A DNA stretch of 64,000 nt from Fibrobacter sp. UWR3. GTDB lineage: Bacteria; Fibrobacterota; Fibrobacteria; Fibrobacterales; Fibrobacteraceae. The notes below the pieces were generated by a model, which saw only the letters and a list, made by a program, of their open reading frames with translations, was not told the DNA's origin and did no database searches. This document shows positions 37,701 to 49,700 of the stretch, in pieces. Made by a program: the position numbers and the translations under genes. The stretch is from contig NZ_FRCW01000008.1 in assembly GCF_900143055.1 (NCBI RefSeq), forward strand, positions 1 through 64,000, in the 5' to 3' direction. Position 1 is the first letter of the stretch. The number at the start of each line of letters is the position of its first letter.

Positions 37701-40700
37701 TGTTGATGGCAAGTTTTGGTTCACGCTTTCGGCTAAGTTGCTGACAAATGGCGAATTTGATTTGCTGATTGATTGTACAAGTGAAGATGCTAAGGGGTTA
37801 GAATTTGGCGCCGAAGTCGAAATTGTCGGTGACGGAATTCGGTTCGATCTCGGAATCTGTGGGGCTGAAGGTGAAAATGAAGGCTTGCTGAAGAATCTGA
37901 TTAAGGTTGGGGAGAACGGAGATAACGCGTTTGTTTATGGCAAGGCGTGCCTGAAGGGCTCTTTGGGCAAGAACTCGGATATTTCGCTGAAGAATTTTGA
38001 CGCCAGTACGCTTGAGCCGGAGTTTAGGTTCCCTATTGCCGTTTATGGTAAATTACCCATAACGGTGCTTGATGTATCTATGGGTGATATTATACTAGGC
38101 AAGTGGAACGGGACGGGGGTCCATTTTGATAAAGGAAATGTCAGTGAATGTAGGGCTGATGTTGATTTGGCCTTGAATGCCTTGTTTAATAATTCTGAAA
38201 ATGAAGCGGATTATGCCGGTCTTTATGTTCTGGATAAAAAGGAAATACCTTCGTTCCAGTTGATTCTTGATAAAGAACCAAAATCGGGAGAAACCCCCTT
38301 TGTCGCCGATCTCAGTTCTGTAAGGCAAGGAATTATTGATTTGGCAAACGGCAATGTGAGCTGGTTCGATAAAATCAAACTTGGCATCACGGCGCTCAAT
38401 ACGCTTTTCGAAACACTTGAAGCTGGCATCAATACCAATCTCGGGAAAACTATAACGTCGGTTCCTGTGGTGGGCCCCACTTTGGGAGCCGGTGTTGATT
38501 TCCTCAGCGTCTTGAAGGACAAGGTCCTTGAGCCGTTCTCTAATTTTGTCTATGAATCGAGCGGTCTTACGGTAGAAATGGTCGCCGAAAAGATGAACGA
38601 CTTGTTCGACGCCTATTTCCGGGAAAATGCAGCATTGCTCGATTCGTTATTGTTGCCGGAAGGTGATTCGGAGTCCGAAATTAGCGAATGGAAGCGTGTT
38701 GGCGGAGCGGGGACCTGGTATCGTTCGACAAATAACTCTGCCGAATGGTTCTTCCAGTTGGGGGGCTCTTACGATTGGGGCACATCGCTCGGGCTCGATT
38801 TCGGGTTTCCGGGGCTTGGGCTTAAAGCCGATGGCGGCCTTGACCTCAAGTTGGATTGGAGCCTCGACTTTGGTTTTGGTATATCCGAGACGGACGGTTT
38901 CTACTTCATATTCAATGAAGGTAACGAAATCAATGTGACCGCATCGGCGGAATTGAATGCCGATATCAATGGCGCGCTTGCCGGGCTCGGCCTTTCACTG
39001 CAAACCCAAGGCGGTGACAACCATGCTGCCGTTGGGCTTGGCTTCGGCTTGAACCTTGCTGATTTTGACGAAGGAAAAGTATTGGGAAAGTTGGAATTGA
39101 AGGGCTCGGAACTTGAACGGCTGAAGGTCTCGAACGATTTAAGTTTGAGTGGTTCTGACGAAAAAACGCTTGATAGGGGGATTGGAAAGGTCGCGTTCTC
39201 CAGTGCGCTTTCTAAGCTTGAGTTCTCCTATGCGGCGTCTGTAGATGTCTTTGCCAGCATGCTGGTTGGGTTTGGGCGCGATGTGGAACACCCCAATACG
39301 CCTGCAAAGTTCCCCAATATTTCCGGTGCGTTCGAGTTCGTGTGGTCAAAGACGAACGGTAGTTCGGGCGATGGATTGACGACGCTTGGCTTTAGCAACC
39401 TTTCGCTTGACCTGGGTTCGTTTATCGATGGCGTGCTTGGCCCTATCGTATCGAAAATCCAGAAGGTCGTGGAACCCATGGAACCGCTTATCGACTTCTT
39501 GACGACTCCGTTCCCGGTGCTCAAGGATGTCGGAATTTCCATTACGCCGCTCGAACTTGCCAAAAAATATGGCGGCGGCAACTTCGACGATTCCATGATC
39601 AAGGCCATCAATAGCCTGATTTCGATGACCAAGCAGATTTCTGCCATGAAGAAGAATGGCCTGAATATTGACCTTGGCGATTTCATGCTGGTTGGTGGAG
39701 ATGGTGACGAATTTAAAGCAAAAAGTTTCCTTGAGGGGTCTTCGTCAAGTAAGTCTCTTGATTCCTCATTGTCTACTTATGCGAAAAAATTGGAGAAGTC
39801 CTCCGAAATCACCGCTCAGGCGTCGAATGCCCTTGGCGGGCAGGGCCTGAATGTCGGCGAAGGTGGGTGGGACTTTATCTGGAACCATCCGACGGACATC
39901 TTCAAGATGCTGATGGGCCAGGACATCGATTTGGTGTATTATGACATGCCCAAACTCTCGTTCAACTTTGACTGGGATACTTTCGTGAGCATCTGGGGAC
40001 CGCTCGGTGCGCGCCTGGGGGTCACGTTCAGCGCTTCCATCGACCTGTCGTTCGGCTACGATACGCTCGGCATCCATCAGTGGATTGAAAGCGACCGCAA
40101 GGATTACGGTAGCCTGGTGAACGGGTTCTATGTGGGTGACCGCGACAAGGACGGAAACGACATCAACGAACTCTCGTTTTATGGTGGCCTTACGGCTGCG
40201 GCAGAAATCAATGCCGGTGTCAAGGCCGGTGTCGGTGGCGGTGTCGGTATCAATGTCGCGTTCGACCTTTTTGACCCGAACAAGGATGGCAAAATCCGCT
40301 TGAACGAAATGTCTCAAATTGTCAAGGCCGATGGCCTTCAGGGCCTGTTCGAAATCAGCGGAAAGATTACGGCAAAACTTTATGCATACGTTGATTTGTG
40401 GTTGACGAAGAAGAAGTGGAACATTACTGGCGATATTACGCTTTTCAGTTTTGAACTGACGCGGAATACAAGTCCGATTTTGGTATCAAAAAATGAAAAT
40501 GGTGATGTGATTGCCCATGTTGGCGACAATTCCAGCAGCAGGCTCTATACCGACGATAAAAACATTTCGCTTGAAGATGGCGATGAAATCCTCGATTTGA
40601 CATTGGACAAAAATTCAGTTGGCAGCCTCGATATTGAATCCGGGAAAACATTCTTTATTAATTCAAAAGAGGGTGTGGATAAATTAACGCTGTCTAGTGA

Positions 40701-43700
40701 TGTTCCTGTAGAATATAATCTTGAAATACGTGGTGGCGAAGGTGATGACGTAATCGACCTGTCGGGTTTAAAGATTGCGGATGGTTATTATGTCGTCATC
40801 TGGGGCGGTGCCGGAAATGATAGAATCAAGGCGGCCGAAGGCCTGAATATCATCTTTGGTGACGATGGCGTGTATACGCCGCTTGACAAGGATGATAAAG
40901 AGAAGGATAAAGGAGCGAAGCTAGATGATGGTGATAGATTTGTCGTGGAAGGCAAATTTAATGCAGGTGTTTCCGGTGACGATATCATCTTGGGCAACAA
41001 GGGTAGCCAGGTTATTATTGGTGGCGTAGGATCTGATAAGATTCGCGGCAAGGAAGGCGATAATATTATTCTGGGCGATGCCGGACATGTCGAATTCGTG
41101 GTCAACGATAATGGTTCCATTGACATGGAAAGTGTCTCGACTGCCCGCACGGATACCGACTTGGATGGCGGTAATGATTACCTATTTGGTGGTGCTGGTG
41201 TAGACTATATTGTGGGTGGTGCCGGTAGCGATTTTATCGACGGTGAAGAAGGGAGCGATACCATCAAGGGCGAACGTGGCGACGACTATATCTTCGGTGG
41301 CCTAGGTGATGATACGATTGGCGGCGGAAGCGGCTCCGATATTATTTTCGGTGACGGATTCTGGTCCGATTCATTTGATGTCAGTAAGTCTTTCGATTTA
41401 GATGTGTTCAATGACGATTTCAAGAAGGCTCATGAAGGCAAGTTTGATGGTGGACTTTCTTTGAAACGTTGGCTTGATTTGGATGACGATGGCTTTGACT
41501 TCCTAGATATAGAGAAAGAAATTTCTGAACCAGAAAACATTCCTGAATATGGTGAAGATACAATCAACGGAGACGAAGGTGATGACCTTATCTTTGGCGA
41601 TGCCGGTGACAAGGAAGGAAAAAAGGACACAATTAAGGGCGGTATCGGAAACGATGTCATTGACGGCGACGGTGGCGGCGACATTATTAGTGGCGGAATC
41701 GACAACGATGTCATCTATGGTGGTAGCGGAAGCGATATTATAGATGGTGGCGCCGGAAATGATACGATTTATGGTGACGATGGCGCTAAGGTTTATACGA
41801 CCAATGAGGAGGTGTTCGAAAAAGACCCCGTTGTCTTTGGCGAAAACTTTGGCCTGAACGAAAAGATATACAAAGACGCTAAGTCGACAAGTGAAGGTGC
41901 TGGTGACGATGTGATTACCAGTGGCCTGGGCATGGACTTTGTTGACGGCCAAGAGGGAAACGATACTGTTATTGTTAACCTTTCGGGTGGCCACGATGTG
42001 AATTACACCAATGTAATCGATTCGGGCGACGAAAATGAAAATAACGTCCTCACCATTGAAGGAACCGAACTTGACGATAAGCTGCTGATGCGAATGAATA
42101 ACGATAAATCGCTCGGGTTTGTCGCTCTGTTGCCGGAGGGAAATAACAAAAATATCGAAAGGGTGAACTTCAATAAGGGAATCAATGAAGTCAACCTGAA
42201 CGCAAATGGTGGTAACGATTCTATTACCATCGACGGAACGGCTAAATCGACTAATGTCGATGCTGGCGCGGGTAATGACACTATTCGGGTGGGGCAGCTT
42301 TATAATGCCGACATGGGTGAGGCGAATGCGACGACGAACGTAAAGAATGATGACTTGTTCAACACCGTTGCCGTAAATACGGACCATGGAGTTAAGTACT
42401 TAAGCGACGGTGTTTCTGCTGGCTCTACATTGAATATTGAGGGCGCAGCTGGTGACGATACCTTTGCTTTGCTGCATAATGCTGGCGAAGAATTGAAGGT
42501 GTCTGGCGGAAATGGAAATGACGGCTTTTCCATGTATGCGTTCTCGGATAAAAATGGGTTAGCGATCGAGAATGGGGTCATATCAATGGATGGTGGCAGG
42601 GGCATCGATTCCTTGTTGGTCCGTGGCTCCGAAAGCAACGATCTTGTCGTTGTGTCTAAAGATGGCCTGTTGAGTTCTTTTGGCGCTGTTCAGGTCGCCG
42701 GTGTGGAAACGAAGGATTTCGATGCTGCTGGTGGTGAAGACATATTCAATGTTGTCGGTAGCAGCGAAAAGGAAACTATCGTTCTCAATGGTGGCAATGG
42801 AAGCGATACCGTTGTTGTCGGTGGTGGCTTGACCGAATCGGAAATCCTGCGCGGTTCAAATAACCAGGGCCAGAACGCTTCCTTGAAATACGAAATCATG
42901 GACGACGAAGGCCTAGCGGATGATGAAAAGGATCGGTACGATATCAGTGCTGCTGGAAAGACTTTCGAAGAGAAGTATTCCATTATCAATACTTCTAGTG
43001 TTCCCTCTGTATTTGTTTCTTCTTCGGATACTTCTATTCTTCCGGTGAAGGCTAAATATGTGACAGAAGGGGATGAGAATGGTGTGCTTGCCTTCTATGT
43101 TGGTTGCTCTGGAGATTTGAAATCGGGAACTGTCTCGGTTAAATTGAGGGCCCCCAAACTGACCACCTCGGAATTGCAGAGTGGAGATGCTGGCATTCTG
43201 ATTTGCTACGAAGACGAAACAGGTCGAACTGAATATTCTGATTCATGTGATATTCAATTCAAAACAAGTGGTAAATCCGTAAAAGTGTATGTCCGGGCTA
43301 TTTCTGACGGACTTTGCGAAGGCAACCTTTTGAAGTCGATTACGATTTCGAGTACCTGGTACAAGGGAGATGGGTCGGATCCGGTTAATCTTGAGGATTC
43401 GGCCAAGTCTGCCAGTGTCATAGTGAAAGATAGCACCGATCCTAGCACGAAAAATAAGAATCTGTTTAGCTGGTCTGAGGTGTTCAAAATTGATGCCTCC
43501 ACAAGTGAGATTTCTTTGGAGTCCATCGGTTCTGATTTTGCCAAAGAAAATATTCACGCTTACTATATAGATGTGGATGCTGAACCTGAATTGCACTTTA
43601 ACACTGAGACTGAAAAGTGGGAAGTTGTCGGTCTGAGCGAAGGCACGCTAGTTGTCAATTATCGTTCAAACAAGGCGCAAATCGATAGTTCCAAGATTCG

Positions 43701-46700
43701 CATTGCATACGATAATATCGAGTCTTTGGATAGGGTTAAATTGGACGAGAAGATTATCCTTAGCAAAACGGATTACGAGAATCCGCAAAAAAGGAAAGGG
43801 GCGAATGTCGATACGAGCGTGTATTATGAACTGGCTGGCAACATGCTTGTGTTCTTCAATAGTTCTACTCGCCAGCTTGTGACATTGCATGGCGTGTTGT
43901 CTGTTGATAGCAAAATGGGGCCGAACATCGAAAACGATGAAGTTCTTGAACAACACGAAGATAAATGTGACTTCCTTACGATTAAGGAACATACTCATAC
44001 CTTAGTGGAGGCTACGAAAAACGCTTCGGAAGCTACTCCAGAAGTGTTCACCTATACAGAATTTACCGTGGAGTATAATGGAACGATTGCCGATAACAAA
44101 AAGATGCGTATCAAGATAACGGTTGAAGATGCGTTGCGTTCGATTGGGGGGGATAAATCCGCAGAGGATTTGTACCTCAAGTATGAAGATCAGGAAGGTG
44201 ATACCGTTATCGTTACGCTTGAAAATGGATCCACGAGTTCGACAATTAGATTGGTAGCCAAATGTGATACTGTAAACGAAGAGTATGGTCTCGTAGATGC
44301 CAAATCGTCGGGTAGTGGAAATAAACTTGATGATGTTAAGGGGGCCATATATGCATACGGAAAGGGCGAATCTATAGAGGTTGATTACGACAATCTGGTT
44401 ATGCTTAAGTATAATCATTTTGTCGATAAAGATGGCAAGGTAATAAATTCTTATAATGAGTCTAGTGGAACTGAGGAGGAAGAATCTCCAGCTCCAATGA
44501 CCGACTCTGATACAGATGATCTTAATTCGGTCGACCGAATCATGGTGAACAACTATGACTCTGATGCTGCTGCGACATCTCAATTAAGGTCGTTAGACGG
44601 AAGAGACCTCTATTACGCTACTCGTGATTATGAAGGCTTGTACGACCTCTACAAGGGTATTGAATCTTCGATGCTGAAGCAAGATTATGCGCTCAGATTT
44701 ACATTGAGGAATCCGTCTACCACAACGCTTCTGACTTACTTTGGTGTTTCTATGTCTGAGTTTGAATTTGGTGAATTCAACCTTGGAACGGGAGCCGATA
44801 AAGTCGTTGTCTCCAAGACTCTTCATCGTGATGATGGCTTCCAGACATTCACGGTCGTGAACACCGGCGACGGAAATGATGTGAGCGACGACGAAATTAC
44901 CGTCAATAGGTATGATAGCGAAAATGATGGTCAGCTGGTAATCAATGCCCAGGGCGGAAAAGACAAAATCACCGCAACGGGAAGCAAGATAACCAAGGAT
45001 GGCATGGTTGTTTTGGGCGGTGCCGGAGCAGATGAAATTAAGGTTGATTCTGGAGTGATTGCTTTTGGTGACAAGGGTAACATCCAGTACAAGGATGGCG
45101 ATACGGTCGTTACAGAACTCGGTTATTATGGGGAAGATGTCGGTGAGCATAAGGCTGGCGATATTATCCGGACCGAGACTGGAAAACTGCAGACTGATGG
45201 TGTTGTCCGTGGTGCTTCATCTATTGCGTCCGTAATGCCTAGCGAAGGTGATGCTGATGATATTACCGCCAGCGGACAGAACAGTGTTGTTATCGGCGGT
45301 TCTGGTAGCGACAAAATCACGGTAACCGGTGAAAAGAACGTTGTTCTTGGCGACAATGGTGTGGTGAACTTCCATAACGAAGGTTCTGCTGAATCTTGGC
45401 GCGAAAACAATATCACGACGAGTCTGGAAAAGGTTCAGACGATAAATAATTCTGTTGGTGAAACAGATACCATTAATATTGCCGGCAGCCATAACGTTGT
45501 CATGGGCGGAAATGGTGGTGACAAAATCACCATCGGCGAATCCGGCAAGGAAAACGGTATAGACAATGTTGTCCTTGGCGATGGTGGTGTCGCTGAATTC
45601 ACTCAGGGCGTTGCTACGACCGATAATTTCATGGTCAATGCCGCTATCAAGTCTGTGAAAACGGAAGATGATAGCGATGGAGCGCGTGACGAGATTAAAA
45701 TCTATGGCGGTTTGAATACCGTTATGGGTGGTGCCGGAAACGACGATATTACTATTGGCGACGAAGGCAAGGACGAAGATCATCAAAATGGCAATGAAAA
45801 CGTCGTCCTTGGCGATGGCGGCTCTTATGTTGTCGACAAGGATAATGGCGAGGTGACTGTTAAAACATCTCGAGAAGAGATTGATGACGCGGTCGTTATC
45901 CATGGCGGTGAAGATACCATCAAGATTTATGGCGGTCAGAATACGGTCATGGGCGGTGCCGAAGGCGATACAATCGACATCTTCGGAGCCGACAACATCG
46001 TTCTCGGCGATGGTGGCGAATCCATCCGCGAATGGAATGCGGATAATGAGGTCTACGATTCCATCAAGTCTGTAATGACGACTGACGACGATAATGGCGG
46101 TGTTGATACCGTAAACATCCATGGCGGCAAGAACGCTGTGATGGGTGGTGCCGATGGGGATACGATTACTATTGGCGACGGAAAAACCAGTGATGGCGAT
46201 GAAAACGCTGAAGATGATAATGAAAATCAGAATGGTAATGAAAACGTCGTCCTTGGCGATGGTGGCTCGTATGTAGTCAATAAGACGACTGGCGAGGTGA
46301 CTGTTAAAACATCTCGAGAAGAGATTGATGACACCGTCGTTATCCATGGCGGTGAAGATACCATCGCAATCCATGGCGGTCAGAATACGGTCATGGGTGG
46401 TGCCGAAGGCGATACAATCGACATCTTCGGAGCCGACAACATCGTTCTCGGCGATGGTGGCGAATCCATCCGCGAATGGAATGCGGATAATGAGGTCTAC
46501 GATTCCATCAAGTCTGTAATGACGACCGACGACGATAATGGCGGTGTTGATACCATAAACATCCATGGTGGCAAGAACACCGTGATGGGTGGTGCCGATG
46601 GCGACAAGATTAATATCGGTGACGAAAGTCAGGATAACGGTCGTGAAAACGTCGTCCTTGGTGATGGCGGCTCCTATGTTGTCGATGAAGAGAACGGCGA

Positions 46701-49700
46701 GGTGACTGTTCAGACTTCTCGTGATGTCGATGACGAAGGAAATGTCGTTATTCATGGCGGTCACGACATCATCGATATTCAAGGCGGCCAGAATACGGTC
46801 ATGGGCGGTGCTGAAGACGATGAAATCGATATTTATGGTGCCGACAACATCGTTCTCGGTGACGGTGGTATCGCTACCCGTGAGTGGAATGATAATCAAA
46901 AGATCTTCGAGGATATTAAGTCCGTCGAGACGACCGATGACGATAATGGCGGTATCGATACCATCAACATCTATGGCGGTAAGAACGCCGTAATGGGTGG
47001 CTTTGCTGGTGATATCATTACTATCGGTGAAGAGGACGGAAACGTCAGTGACCATAACATCGTATTGGGTGATGGCGGCGAGTATAATAACGAGGCTTCT
47101 GATTCTGCCTATATCAAGACCCAGAGCGATGGCATTGGTGGCGAAGACCACATAACGGTCTATGGCGGCCACAATGTCGCTATGGGTGGCTTCGCTGGCG
47201 ATGAAATCGAAATTCACGGTGGCGAAAATGTTGTTCTCGGTGATGGCGGCATTGCCAATTACAATAAGAATCCTAAAGCGGAAACGGTGAATGAATTCAT
47301 CAACTCCGGACTTCGTGATGTTGCAACCACGAGCGATGGTATCGGTGGCCATGACGATATCGATATTTTTGGCGACAAGAACGTCGTGATGAGCGGTGCC
47401 GATGGTGATATAATCGATATTGCCGGTAATGACAACGTTGTCGTTGGCGACGGCGGCCGCTATGACATCTATGAAGACTACAGGACGGTCAAAACCAAGT
47501 CTGAACAGGACGGTGGCCACGATGTTATTCATACCAACGACGGCAAGAATATTGTGATGGGCGGTATGGACGCCGACGAAATCACCACGGGCGACGGAAA
47601 CGATATCATTCTTGGCGATGGTGGCTTTGCTAAGGTCGATAATGACTTTAATGCGCTCTTTGTCACTAATGAGAATATCGACGTCGGTGAAGATCTCGGA
47701 ACGGCCGGTGCCGATACGATCATTGCGGGCAATGGTGACAACGTTGTCTTTGGCGGTCTCGGTAACGACGATATCACGACGGGCAACGGCCAGGATGTGG
47801 TGTTCGGCGATAACGCCTATGCGACATTCCGCGGCAATGCGAACGAGGCGTTCGAACAGGTGGGCGACCGCCAGAATGTCCCGGATGTATACGAAGAGGC
47901 TACGCTCAGTTTCAACTTCCAGGGCGCATCGCAGACGGGCCTCAACGCGACGGATTACGTCGGCGCTCCCGAATTTGAAAGCCGCAACTGGAACAACATC
48001 TCGGGTTCGCTCGCGGGTACTTACGGCAACGACGACCGTGAAGTCGTGAACATGGACAATCTCGATGTTACGGGCGAGAAGTCTGCCGACGAGACCCGCA
48101 CGCGTGCAAGCGGCGTGAGCGTGTCTTATGGTGGATACGAAAGCCATCGCAACACGAGTACGGACAACCGCATCAACCTGCAGGCCTACAACCTCGGCCT
48201 CTGGAATATGCAGGGCGACAAGAATGCTAAACTCATGAATTCGGGTCTGATGACGACGGCCCCGAACGCTCAATGTGGCAGCAAGTTCGAAGTGGCTGTG
48301 GACGGCCTCGCGCAGTATTTCACCAGCTATAAGGTGGTTGTCTATCTCGACATCCCGGATTCACATTCCGCATACGGTAGCAGTGTGCGCAAGGTGAGCC
48401 TGTTCGTGGGCGGTTCCGAAGAGCCGTATTCGGCCTATTACGTGAACGATGCAGAGGGACACAACTTTGACGGTTCCTTCGTGCAGGCGACTGCGACGAG
48501 CGCCGACACTGCCGAAGCCGCGAACTACGTGGTGTTCGATGTGCCCGCCGGTGCAATTGCCGACAACTTCCGCGTGGTTATCGAGGAAGCGTATCCGAAC
48601 AATGCCCAGAACGGCAAGAACCTCGCGGGCATCGCTGGCATCCAGGTCAGGGGCACGCTCCACAGGCAGGATGTCGCCGCCACCACGGACATCGACTTCG
48701 GCGGCGATGATATCATCAAGACTGGCCTCGGCGACGATATCGTAGTGGGCGGGACCGGCAGCGACGATATCACCACCTTCGGTGACGAACGCTACGGCAT
48801 CTATGACAACGACGTCGTCTTCGGCGACAACGCGAAGATCCTGCTTACCGACCGCGACAGCGACGAATCTACGGCTTCGACCATCTCGACCGCGGAATCT
48901 GTTGCCGTTACGAATATCGATACGGCGACCTACGACGACACCATCAATACCGGCGACGGTAACGATACCGTGGTGGGCGGCATCGGCGCGGACACGATCA
49001 ACGCGGGTGCAACGGAAGCTGCCGAGGCCATGCTCGACGGCGTTAAGGCCGCATCGGTCAACTTCACGCTCGAGAATGCCGACGCCTCGTTGAAGGTGGG
49101 AAATGGCGAGACTGCTGGTGTGGTTGCCGACACTGCCTGGTGCAATATGTACGTGAAGAACGGCGAACTGCATGATGTCGATAACTACTCTTCGCACAGC
49201 GTCAAGGGTATCAATGTGACAATCTCTTCGTATCAGCAGAACAGCGGCTGGTGGAACGAGATGTATGCGGGCAACTACGCGATGACGCACGAGAATAGTT
49301 CTGAACTTGACGGCGATACCGCGAATTCCAAGTTGTTCAACGGGTATCTCGCGTCGCAGCAGCACGACGAGATTAAGCTCACGCTCGACAGTATCGACCA
49401 GTTCCGTGCTCAGAGCGGGCTTGCCGCGGGCGACGCCTGTGACATCTATGTGTATCTCGGCGCTGACAATGGCGATACCGATACTTACAACTATATTTAC
49501 CAGGTTTCGCTGAACAATGGCGAGAAGCGGTTCTTGAATGACTGGACCGGCTACAACTTCGATGGCGACTACAGGGAGGCTACCTGTGATTCCTACGAAG
49601 ATGCGATGTCTGCCCTGCACGAAGGTTCCGCCGTCCGCATGGAGATTGTTGGTAATTATGTGGTGTTCCGCAACTTCACCGGGAACCGTGCCGAAATCCG

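Noticed and set aside
45217-48273. Long open frame on the minus strand across the RTX array
   Set aside because: It is the antisense of repeated Gly/Asp codons (GGC/GAT), which lack stop codons in reverse. Composition is unnatural and it runs opposite to a clear repeat protein.
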